DNA of 37,500 nucleotides, from NCBI GenBank assembly GCA_963575745.1, contig CAUYUJ010011292.1, positions 396,007 through 433,506 on the forward strand, written 5' to 3'. The notes beneath the pieces were generated by a model. It was not told the origin of the DNA and searched no databases. It worked only from the letters and a program-made list of their open reading frames with translations. The translations under genes were made by a program, and so were the position numbers. Below are positions 1 to 8,088 of this stretch, piece by piece; within the stretch, counting starts at the first letter, position 1, and every line of letters starts with the position of its first letter. The stretch comes from Prorocentrum cordatum (lineage: Eukaryota > Sar > Dinophyceae > Prorocentrales > Prorocentraceae).

Positions 1-255
1 TGCATACTGCAGCTGTTTGTTTACTCGAGCAAGCTTTTGTTTGCTTGCAGGAGAGAAAAGGAGCGCGCCAGCCCGCGGCCGTCGTCCGTCGTCGGTCGTA
101 GGCCAGCCGGCCTCCTCCCTTCACATTCCTGATATAGTAGGCCTGCTTACCGGATACTTGTCTTATCAATGTCTCGTCCCGTCCCCTCTCTCCCTGAGCA
201 GAGTGAACATGATATTTGAATTCCTTTGGCATATCACCCCGATTCTCAGAGGAAA
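1..255 (+). repeat. 5' LTR, 3' part only
   Basis: Matches 22632-22886 with a constant offset of 22631. The 22 differences I counted are 16 transitions and 6 transversions, several at CpG sites. Similarity stops at 254/255 (AGAGGAA), after which the two copies diverge, so the LTR ends there within a few bases. It does not show a clear terminal CA. An ATG at 169 opens a short frame that in this copy ends at a TGA at 217; the same frame is open in the 3' LTR. Confidence 0.92.
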
Positions 256-258
256 GAT

Positions 259-270
259 TGGTTATCAGCC
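259..270 (+). other. Candidate primer binding site
   Basis: TGGTTATCAGCC lies 3 bases after the end of LTR similarity. It resembles the common copia primer site TGGTATCAGAGC, complementary to the 3' end of initiator tRNA-Met, but carries one extra T and a changed end. Position and similarity support it; the host tRNA sequence is not available here. Confidence 0.45.
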
Positions 271-1357
271 GAAACGCGCGACTTAGCCGACGCGGGATCA
301 TCTCACCCAGAAGCAAGAACTTCGGATGAACCCCTCGACTTAGTCGCTGCGGGAATGAACTGCGATAAGACAGATGACGTGTCCGTCGCTTCGCGAAGCG
401 CAGGTCGGTATGTTGCACAACGTGACGGACATGACATCAACGAGAGCGGTCCTGGCCAGGGCCGCATTCCTCCTTCCAATATCGCCACTCGGGCGTCTAG
501 GGGTAGGAGCACTGAAGGAGTGGTAGAGATATCAGTAGCTGTATCTCCCTCTGGAAGGTCCGATTGGCAATAGGGAACAAACCCCAGACCCGTATGGACG
601 AAAGGGCATAACCGCGAGGCCTAGACGAAGTGCGTTCTCGTCTTGGAGTGCCAAATCGACGGAGTCAATCAGCCCGATTCCGAATGCTACACGTACAGTC
701 GCGCCTGCCACTGGTGAAACCAGCCGGCAAGGGGAAGCCCATGAGAACGCAGGCGTGTTCCCCAGCGTCCCAGGCGAATGGGCAGGTACGAATAGAAATG
801 TATCCATCCCAATTATCCCAATAGCATTAAATTGACAGCCCGGTCAACACAGTGATGATCCTATAACGAGCATGACATAAATTCAATGGAGGAAGATTTT
901 GACAATATCAACAGGAATCTTTCTGAGCCGAGAATTGTCCTTGATGATGGAAGAAGACAATCCCGCCCAAGGCGAGAGGTGGTCCCCAGATGGATCTCAT
1001 GAAGATACCAGTATCCTGACGCCTCAGGCGGACGGGAATGAGACTCAGGCGAAGCATGGCAGGGGGCCAACAGGAAGGACTCCTGCACCTCAACTCAAGA
1101 AGCAGAGAAACGAGGATTATGACTTAAACGACCCACCACTAAAATAAGGTTTCTATCGTCCTGCCGTCGCCTCAGGCGACTGGCAACCCTCGATACCAGC
1201 TGTTGTTGAGGATTGAGAAATGATTGGGCAACCAGCTTCGTACTCTGAGCTTATATGCCAGGACGAGAGGGATGAGGAGATTCTAGAGGTACCTAAACCC
1301 CCAGCAAGTGCGTTCGCGCGCCCCTGATCAAATACGTCTAGTAGGGGAAGACCCAAA
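271..1357 (+). other. Leader / decayed start of Gag precursor
   Basis: No single long frame. The frame that starts in the LTR (ATG 169) re-opens after its stop and runs to 573. A second fragment starts at ATG 886 and ends at a TGA at 1000; its peptide is rich in Arg, Asp and Glu (it contains LSEPRIVLDDGRRQSRPRR) and reads like a real protein piece. Frame +2 from 899 to 1147 is also open. These are probably remnants of a Gag N-terminus with frameshifts. The stretch also carries palindromes at 336-346, 387-400, 1020-1030 and 1166-1180. No splice sites are assigned. Confidence 0.4.
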
Positions 1358-2180
1358 ATGCCAAGATCAGGGGCGAGATCTACTTCAAGGAGCAACAGTA
1401 CCATCTCCATAATGGAGGCATGCTGGGACCCAAACCTTGACTGCGCGCCTCGGGCGGAAAGCAGATGCCCAGGGAAAGCCGACAGGCCAGAAGGTGCATG
1501 TAGGCATCCAGTTTGGAAGAGTTGCTCTGATGCATGCCCCAATAGTGCCCAACGGTTGTGTATAGAATGCTTCCCGATGGACGAGCACAATTGCACAAAT
1601 CTTCTCATGCAAACTATTCAGGATCAGGCTAGGCTAGCTGAGGCTAGCACCCGGCGAGACTTCCTCGCCAGCGAAGCACAGTTGCCCGAAGGGGCCCGTC
1701 TGGATCGAGAGGAGATGACAGCCACCATGGCAGAAGTTCGGAAGACGTTAGAGGCTGACAGACTCGCCCTAGCTTTGGCCGCTAGAGGGCGAGAAGGAGA
1801 ACTGGTGGAACAAATGCATCGTCAGACCGCGGCCGCTAAGCGGCAGGCGGAGATAGGAGCCGAGAACAGATATCTTGAAATGCTGGCTTCGGAACGACAG
1901 GCCGTTACGGCGGCAACTAATCAGTCTGTTAATGCCGAAACGGTCACCGCTGCTGTTGCGGTGGCTAGAGTAGAAGGATAACAAATCGCTACAGTCAGGG
2001 CGGAACGAGAAAAGCAGACCTTACAAGAAGAACTTAAAAACGCCAGGCTGGAAGTGGTCAACACCCAAGTAGTAGCTGCGAAGATAGCTGACCAGAACAA
2101 TCAATACGTGGAAGAACTTAGATCGCATGAAGAAGCCAGAGCATCTCTGCAGCGCGTGCAATCGAGCAATGCTAAATGCC
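1358..2180 (+). pseudogene. Gag precursor N-terminal part: coiled coil, broken
   Basis: The frame starting at ATG 1358 is open to a TAA at 1979-1981 and continues in the same frame beyond it for about 65 more codons. Together they encode an Ala/Glu/Arg/Gln-rich helical region (about residues 85-270), with heptad-like stretches such as MAEVRKTLEADRLALALAAR, typical of a coiled coil. It probably mediates assembly of Gag particles. Around 2100-2180 the better frame changes to +3 (see next entry), so a frameshift is inferred there. The palindrome at 1832-1844 lies inside the coding frame. A free-standing gene is possible, but position and direction favour a Gag N-terminal extension. Confidence 0.5.
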
Positions 2181-2783
2181 CGCCGGCCAAGCAGACTGAC
2201 TGGGACGAACGTTCATCTATGGTCAGCGGCTCAGTCGTCTGGCACTGTATCTGTTCCATTCCAGTCCGACTTGACATATGTAACAGACGCGGGATCGTCA
2301 ACCCTGCTGGCAGGGGCGGTAGCGCAGTCCCCACCCGCAGATGTGGGAGGAACTCAAACAGAGAGTTCCATAGTGGCTCAGTTTCGTTCGATTTGCTTTC
2401 GCCCGAGGACGGGTAATTGCGCTGGCTGTGGCTTGCCGGCTTGTAAAGATCATGTCGATGCGAGCGCTAGAAGATGTTCCAGATGTGCTTCACGGAAGAG
2501 TTGAAGGTCGGCCGCCAACGTGCGAGAGGAAGAGGCCATGGCGAACGCAGCAAAGTCAGAGAAAGGAATGATGAGGCTGAAAGCTACCATCACGAATCCG
2601 ACTCCGCATACTGAAAATAGACAAGGAAAAGGAGCCACGTCGAGTTCATTTGATTTGCCGTTGCTTTCACGAGACACCCCTGTGAGGCCGCTGTTGCGCG
2701 ACAATTTCATTGTTCCCGGTCTTGCCCTAGAGGGTCCGGCTAAGCCGAGCACCCCTGAGAAAGGATTCCCAATTAATATTTAA
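2127..2783 (+). pseudogene. Gag precursor: Cys/His cluster and linker, two in-frame stops
   Basis: This frame is the same frame as the main Gag ORF that follows. It is interrupted by a TGA at 2502-2504 and a TAA at 2781-2783. Its first part ends in a Cys/His cluster, CAGCGLPACKDH followed by CSRCA, that could bind zinc (spacing CxxC, Cx2H, CxxC). The second part (2505-2783) is a basic, then Ser/Pro-rich linker ending next to the palindrome at 2737-2747. Continuity of frame on both sides of each stop indicates that the original Gag was one long protein. No specific zinc family is recognised. Confidence 0.5.
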
Positions 2784-4547
2784 TTGACAGGGTCTAATGA
2801 CGACAACATTCTCGCCAATCACCGCCCATCCTCAAAGGGTGGCCCTGCGGGGCCGACGGCGACTAAGTCGTCGGGCGGGGCAGGGCAGGACGGAGAAGGG
2901 GGCGACGAGAGTGACGCTCCGAATGCCGAGATCATGTCGACGCGCGACGATGATCACGGTAAACGACCATTTAAATCGCCTCCAGGAAGCCCCGTGGGTT
3001 CAGATCTCTCGGATGGCGGAGGCGGCCGCGGGGGGCCTCAGGGCCTTGGCGGGCCGCAGGATCCAGTAATTATTGATGAAAGCACGCCGTTGGACCAATG
3101 GAGACAGGTTGGTAAGAATCAGAAGATTGACTTGATGGACATCCCCAATGTTACAAATATACGGGAGTGGGAAATGGACTCGGTCCGGGCGATCGCCGGA
3201 TCGTCGCCTGAAAGTCAGGCAGCGCATCGCTGGATCGCGGAAGGTGTGGGCCCAGCCGTGGACGATGAGCAGCTGAAAGATGCAGGGCGTTTTCAGCGCC
3301 TTGATCTTATGATTGCCACAAATCTGATTGACAAATTCAACAAAATGCGAAGAAATCGCAGCCAGCCTGGTCATCATATCCATTTCCTCCAACAGATCAC
3401 TCGGATGGAATACAGCGCCCAGAATGAGGGAAGGCTCCTAACTGGACGCGAGATGGTACGAGCCATTTGCCATTGGTGTTCTGCTAGGTCGGAGTTGGGA
3501 CAATACCGCATTTCTCGCGATGTCTTCAAGGTAGTTATTGACCCCCACAAGCCAGATGCTGACCTGTATCATTTTTATAATGAATGGACAGACGTATACC
3601 AACAGCTCTACGGCGCCCGACCTTCCTCTGATGAAATGAGGGCCTCGATTCATGCACGCTTCCTTGAGCAATGCAGAAAGCCGAGCAAGTTGAGTTTTGC
3701 ATGCCAACTATACGACATGTCAAATGATAAAAATGGACATGGCGCGAAGAGTTACGAATGGCTGATGGAGCAGATTGAGGCAATGATGTTGCGAGGAAAA
3801 GAATGGAACATCAGCGTGCATGAGGGAACCTTGAATCAACGTGCTAGGCAGGCGCGGTTCGGCGGAGGTGGGGGCAATGACAATCGGAGGAACGCCGGCG
3901 GCAAAGCCGCTCCGGCAGAAGTGGCAGCTGAGCTGGGGAATTCCACTGATGACGCGAAAAGCGGATTGACTAAGGGCGAGACGACGTGTAAGCACGTGCG
4001 TGAGGGCGAAATTTGCCCATATGCGGGGACAGGTTGTCCTTTTTTTTTTCAAAAAAAAATTAGTGAGAAGCCCAAGAGTGCCGCGCCGGCTCAGCGGAGT
4101 ACGGGAAAGAAGTCTAGTGCCGCTCTTGCTCAGGGTAAGAATCCCAGAGGGAGATCTAAGGATCGAGGCCGAAAAGGGCAGAGCCGATCTCAGACCCCGA
4201 CGGGTGGGCGTGGAAAAGGGGCGCAACAGAAAAACATGAGTCAATCCAATCAATCGCGCGGAAACGAGAGCACTATTCCATGTTACGCGTATTCCCGAGA
4301 TCCCAAGAATTGTCGAGGGCCAGCAGACGGTTGCAATAAGGTCTACAGAGGGCTGAGCGACGCTGAGAAGCTTAAACGCGACAAGTGGGAGCAGTCGAAG
4401 CTTGACGCGGGACAATCTTTGGGATACGAGCGCACAGCTAAACAAGCCAATGCCGCCGCTGCCAACGTCTCATCGACAGGAGGTAAAAGTGGCTCGAGAG
4501 CCTCCAGCAGTAACTCCGACAAACTTAGGGGATGGGGACAAGAGTAA
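2784..4547 (+). CDS. gag: Gag core of copia-like element
   Basis: An open frame of 587 codons; the first codon is TTG directly after a stop, so it is not a true start but a continuation of the upstream frame. Residues ~1-110 are low-complexity Gly/Ser/Asp. Residues ~115-360 form the Gag core, with REWEMDSVRAIAGSSPE, a long helical part, and a stretch around YHFYNEWTDVYQQL, resembling the Gag region of dinoflagellate copia polyproteins. Residues ~410-430 hold a CCCH-like finger (Cx8Cx6C) whose expected final His is Phe. A second (Cx9Cx6C, ~residues 500-520) has Tyr there. The linker is Lys/Arg/Ser-rich and would bind nucleic acid. A T10-C-A9 tract at 4040-4059 lies inside the first finger and is a likely slippage site. 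Confidence 0.8.
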   Translation: MTGSNDDNILANHRPSSKGGPAGPTATKSSGGAGQDGEGGDESDAPNAEIMSTRDDDHGKRPFKSPPGSPVGSDLSDGGGGRGGPQGLGGPQDPVIIDESTPLDQWRQVGKNQKIDLMDIPNVTNIREWEMDSVRAIAGSSPESQAAHRWIAEGVGPAVDDEQLKDAGRFQRLDLMIATNLIDKFNKMRRNRSQPGHHIHFLQQITRMEYSAQNEGRLLTGREMVRAICHWCSARSELGQYRISRDVFKVVIDPHKPDADLYHFYNEWTDVYQQLYGARPSSDEMRASIHARFLEQCRKPSKLSFACQLYDMSNDKNGHGAKSYEWLMEQIEAMMLRGKEWNISVHEGTLNQRARQARFGGGGGNDNRRNAGGKAAPAEVAAELGNSTDDAKSGLTKGETTCKHVREGEICPYAGTGCPFFFQKKISEKPKSAAPAQRSTGKKSSAALAQGKNPRGRSKDRGRKGQSRSQTPTGGRGKGAQQKNMSQSNQSRGNESTIPCYAYSRDPKNCRGPADGCNKVYRGLSDAEKLKRDKWEQSKLDAGQSLGYERTAKQANAAAANVSSTGGKSGSRASSSNSDKLRGWGQE

Positions 4548-4626
4548 AGGCAAAGGCAAAGGCAAAGACATGATCTGTCGCTCCTACAAGGAGACGGGCA
4601 AGTGCTCGCGCGGCACAGAGTGCTAG
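4520..4626 (+). pseudogene. Gag C-terminal CCCH finger in a shifted frame
   Basis: After about 4520 the frame one base on encodes a run of GK dipeptides, from a repeated AAAGGC unit, followed by CRSYKETGKCSRGTEC. This is the best match in the element to a CCCH finger (Cx8Cx5Cx3H). A TAG stop replaces the residue after the third Cys, and Gln stands where the His is expected. A small indel near 4520-4550, where G runs and hexamer repeats make slippage likely, separates it from the Gag frame. Confidence 0.6.
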
Positions 4627-4666
4627 TTTGCCCAGACCACGGACGGTCATCCGTGACAATGGCTCC

Positions 4667-4691
4667 GCACTGGCGGCTCAGCCGCCAGTGC
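4667..4691. repeat. 25-bp perfect palindrome between Gag and protease
   Basis: Arms GCACTGGCGG and CCGCCAGTGC flank a CTCAG centre with no mismatch. It is the longest member of the CTNAG-centred palindrome family found throughout the element and sits just after the last Gag finger. Confidence 0.9.
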
Positions 4692-5191
4692 TGGAATGAA
4701 ACATATAATTTTGTTAAGGGTATTCTTTATTATCTTCCTTGCTCGACGGACGCGGCGAAGCCCGCGTCGGTCAAACGGAAAGCGGGGGGGTCAGAAGAGA
4801 CCCGCTGACCTGGGTGCCATAGCGCGCCCTGCTCCGTTGTTTCGGGGCCTCCCGGGGCAGAAACAGGCCAGCCGTAAGTTTTTTTAAAAGCTGTTGCTGA
4901 TACCGGCGGAGGAGACTACTGGAACCCTTCGGGTGGTGAGTTTCACCAGGAAAGCAGGAAACGAGTCGAGAGTCTCCTCAATGTCCTCGCGAATTTCCTG
5001 CATCCACTTTCTCGGGGCGCCGTCAAGAAGCACTGGCGCGCCCCCCCAAGTGAGAGTTGCATCCGACATCGGAACAACAATGGGTGCAATCTCCGTGTCC
5101 GTTTTCACCCCTCCACTGAGGAGCCCGCTATCACTTGGAGAAAGGCGCGTCGCCACGACTTGAAAGAGTTGCCTTCGAGTAGCAAATGTAG
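4692..5191 (+). other. Degenerate Gag-protease linker
   Basis: Several short frames, none continuous. Frame +3 ends at 4808 with a Lys/Ala/Ser-rich peptide (DAAKPASVKRKAGGSEETR), similar in composition to Gag tails. The same frame re-opens after 4877 and runs to 5262. A DTG triplet appears there (AVADTGGGDYW), but the rest does not look like a protease and a better active-site match lies at 5399-5413. I see no other gene or repeat here. Confidence 0.35.
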
Positions 5192-5797
5192 ATGGACATC
5201 CCCAGGAGAAGTGCGCATACAGATATCTACTCAGTCGAGGCATCTACTGCGGAAGCTCTGATCAGAGCGTCGGACCTGCAAGATGAAGTCTGGCATCTCT
5301 GGTTGAGAACCGAGGAGGGGGAAGAGGGCCCGCACGGCGCAGCCGCTGCTTGATGCACAGACAAAGATGCTGCATATCTTGGCGCGCTGAGCTTCACCAT
5401 TGGCACTGGATGTGGGTATAACCCCATAGCGGAGAAATGCATTAGAAGTGAAGGTGCAATGAGATTGATTCGAAAGCTTCCGCAATCGATCACTCTGAAT
5501 ACTGCTGGGGGAGAATCTAAGGTTCTCGGTTCAGTTCGCATCGCGTGTCCCAAATTTGAGGGTGGTCGTTTTAACGCTTTAGTCATGCCGGAGACTCCGT
5601 GCGTGATTTCGGTAGGAGAGCGGTGCATGGATCACGGTTTTAGCTTCTTTTGGCCAGCAGGCCAAAGGCCCTACCTGTTATTGCCCAATGGCCAAAGAGT
5701 GGACCTGGCTGTTGAGGGCAAGATACCATACTTGACCCTATCAGGCAAAGAGGCGCTGGGTCAGTGGATGTGCGCGGTTGCCGCCGGAGGGGGGTGA
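5192..5797 (+). pseudogene. pol: Retroviral-type aspartic protease, active-site Asp changed to Gly
   Basis: Frame +2 from ATG 5192 is interrupted by a TGA at 5351 and open again to 5797. Residues after the stop read SFTIGTGCGYNPIAEK, where copia proteases of this group have D-T-G-C-G; the GGC at 5402-5404 encodes Gly in place of the catalytic Asp. Downstream, ITLNTAGGESKVLGSVRI, then VISVGERC and a tail around FFWPAGQRPYLLLPNGQRVD, match the second half of the protease seen in dinoflagellate copia polyproteins. The stop at 5795-5797 overlaps a G6-TGA-C7 inverted repeat. The enzyme would release the mature polyprotein parts; this copy should be inactive. Confidence 0.7.
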
Positions 5798-7538
5798 CCC
5801 CCCCGAGCGGTGGTGTTGCGTGACGCCAGGCGCCAAGGCATTCTTGGACAATGTGGAATCGGCGGGAGGCCCTCCGCCCCATGCTGTCCAGACTCGCGCA
5901 ACCAAAGACCTGCATACACATGAGTTGATTGGTGCCCGCAGCAACGCTGATGGACGGCCGACTGAGATCGCGCCCGCTTCTCCATCTTCAGCAGACTCTG
6001 CGGGCACCATCACCTACTTCTACTATTCGCCTCAAAAGGCTAGTGAAAGCGGTTGGAGTCGGACGCCGACCGGCATCGCTGCCTCCAAAAGTCTTTCAGC
6101 TTTGCCTGACCACGGTCAAGCCGTCGGTCAGTGCGACGAGCAGCTTGGCAAAGCCGAGGCCTGCGCTGCCGCATACAGGTGCCCTTATGGATACGGAGTT
6201 TCGGGGTACCTTCCTTACGACGCAAACCGAGGACCGGACTCCAATGCGCGCAACGCGGCCCCAGGACCCGAGGAGGGTGAGGCTGGAGACGCTGACGGTG
6301 TCGATTTAGTCGACGTCGACGCACCGCCAGATGTAGACCCAGACGATGCGGAGGTTGAGGTGTCGGATACCCTTGCCGAGCGGCTCAAACAGGCCTCGGC
6401 CTCCCTGCCGCACCTTCTAGCCCATACTCCCACGAATCCGCATTGTTTAGTATGCAATTGGGCCAGAGCTATCAGAAAGCAACTGCGCGAGGCGCAAAAC
6501 AAAGGGTTACAGGTTCCCCGCCCATACGCTAACCCCACTTCGTTCGGACACCTGACGACGATGGATCATTGGTATGCGATGGATGAACTATCGAGGGGGC
6601 TCCGCGATGAGACCACGCGTGTGACTTTTCGAGACCGCGCTACGGATTTTCTTGCCGCTCAGGATGTACACGACAAGTCTGCGGTTCACGTAAACCTGAA
6701 AGCCCCGGAGGAGAAGTTATAATCTTGTTATAGAGATGGTGCAAGAGAGCTTGCGAGGGCATGCTACGAGCTCAATATTGCCCATGATCCTACCATCCCA
6801 GGAGAGAAGAAACAGAACGCTGTTGCCGAGCGTGCAAATGGCGTGGTGCAGATGGGGGCCAGAGCCTTGCTCATGCAGGCTGGTCTTCCGCCACCGTTTC
6901 GGACCTACGCGGTCCGATATTGTTGTTTATGCTACAATACTAGGACCCCATCAGAGGGGCAGTCAAGTTGGGAGCGACGCTTTGGATGTAGATTCGATGC
7001 TCCGCTCCTTCCCTTTGGGTCCCTCGTACGCTATGTGCGTCCACCTGAGTCCAGATTTCGGACCGCCAAGACTGGCGCAACGATGATCCCAGGGATATAC
7101 TTAGGGTATGTGCACAAAGCGGGGGGGCTGGTTGGACCAGACAGTTATGTTGCCCTTTCGAGACAACTGGACGGTCTGAACATGGAAACAGAGCGTACCC
7201 CAGAGGGAAAACGACCCACCATTGAGAAGTCTGACCAGGTGTACAGCAACATCTTAGATGGCACTGCTGATGACCAGTCGACTCAATTCCCTTTGCGAAA
7301 AGCGTAAGAGAAAGCGGCGACAAAGGTACGTTCCGTCACAATTTCTACAGAGACAGGAGAAGCTGCGGCCGTCCCAGACGGACCACAACCAGCCACAGGG
7401 ATAAGACCGGACAACATGTTTGATGCTGATGACCCTGCTATTGTTACGCCACCGCCTTCTCAAGGAGGCGAGGGCGCCCCACACTTCGACTCAGAGGCCG
7501 ATTTAGAAGACGACGGCCCAGGAGGTTTGCGTGGATGA
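5778..7538 (+). pseudogene. pol: Integrase (zinc-binding and catalytic core), two in-frame stops
   Basis: One frame from 5778 to 7538 is interrupted only by TAA at 6720-6722 and 7305-7307. After a variable acidic region comes an HHCC-like zinc domain, HLLAHTPTNPHCLVC. The catalytic core follows: first Asp at 6564 (TTMDHW), second Asp at 6735 (YRDGA), Glu at 6828 (NAVAERA). All three acidic residues remain. There are 30 residues between the second Asp and the Glu, against 35 in canonical retroviral integrase. LLMQAGLP and the YLGY stretch further on are typical of copia integrase C-terminal core parts. The segment after 7308 is acidic linker. It overlaps the protease frame by 20 bases in a different frame. 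Confidence 0.85.
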
Positions 7539-8088
7539 CGAGCCTATGGTAGTCGACGGTAGGGATCCCCAGCGCGATTCCCATCCAGCAGGCCAGAATC
7601 AAAAACTGGGACTCGCACGACTCGAGTATCGCTTGGACAGACTGTCCAACTTCTCAGGGGCCAAGCCGCGCGAGAAGGTTCCCAGGAATGGACAACTTCT
7701 TGCTCGAACAACTCAAAGTCTGGACACGATGGAATACTTCGAGGACAGACGAATCGTTGTTGGACTTGCAAAAGAGGAATTGACACATAAACATCCATTG
7801 ACAGGTCGTCGAAAGACATGCAGCATTCGAGTTGTTCTTTATTATGATCCTGATTACGCGCCTATAACTCGAGTGTGGGTCACAGACCCAGACCCGAAGC
7901 ACAGTGCCCAATGGCTGAAAAAGCTGCCTGGATCCACCCATCCTGGGATACATCCGGGACGATGGTTTAACCTGAATTATGCATGACGCCGACAGGCCGT
8001 GGAACAATACAAGGCAGAAAAGAGATGATTTTTCGGTATAGAAGATCCTGGCCCTTGCCTCGACCTTCTGCGCGACGCTGGCCTGGGC
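7531..8088 (+). pseudogene. pol: Integrase-RT connecting segment
   Basis: This frame (+1) is open from 7531 to 7986 and continues, after TGA stops at 7984 and 8026, straight into the RT frame. The part around KHPLTGRRKTCSIRVVLYYD and the following Trp/Pro-rich stretch look folded rather than random. Just before the RT ORF comes a peptide reading FFGIEDPGPCLDLL, which I take to be part of the same polyprotein. Integrase upstream is in another frame, so a frameshift near 7530 is inferred; it may be decay or programmed. Confidence 0.55.

Noticed and set aside
1153-1608. Antisense ORF of 151 codons
   Set aside because: It overlaps Gag-precursor coding sequence on the other strand and has no recognisable domain; treated as a shadow.
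3720-4445. Antisense ORF of 241 codons inside Gag
   Set aside because: Lies opposite a well-supported Gag frame and is Ser/Leu/Arg-rich, as expected of a shadow frame in GC-rich DNA.
4890-4925. DTG in AVADTGGGDYW as the protease active site
   Set aside because: The surrounding sequence lacks other protease features, and a better match with the correct downstream domain lies at 5399-5413.
7531-8088. Programmed frameshift between integrase and RT
   Set aside because: Possible, but with so many other frame changes in this copy, simple decay is the more economical reading and no clear slippery site plus structure was seen.
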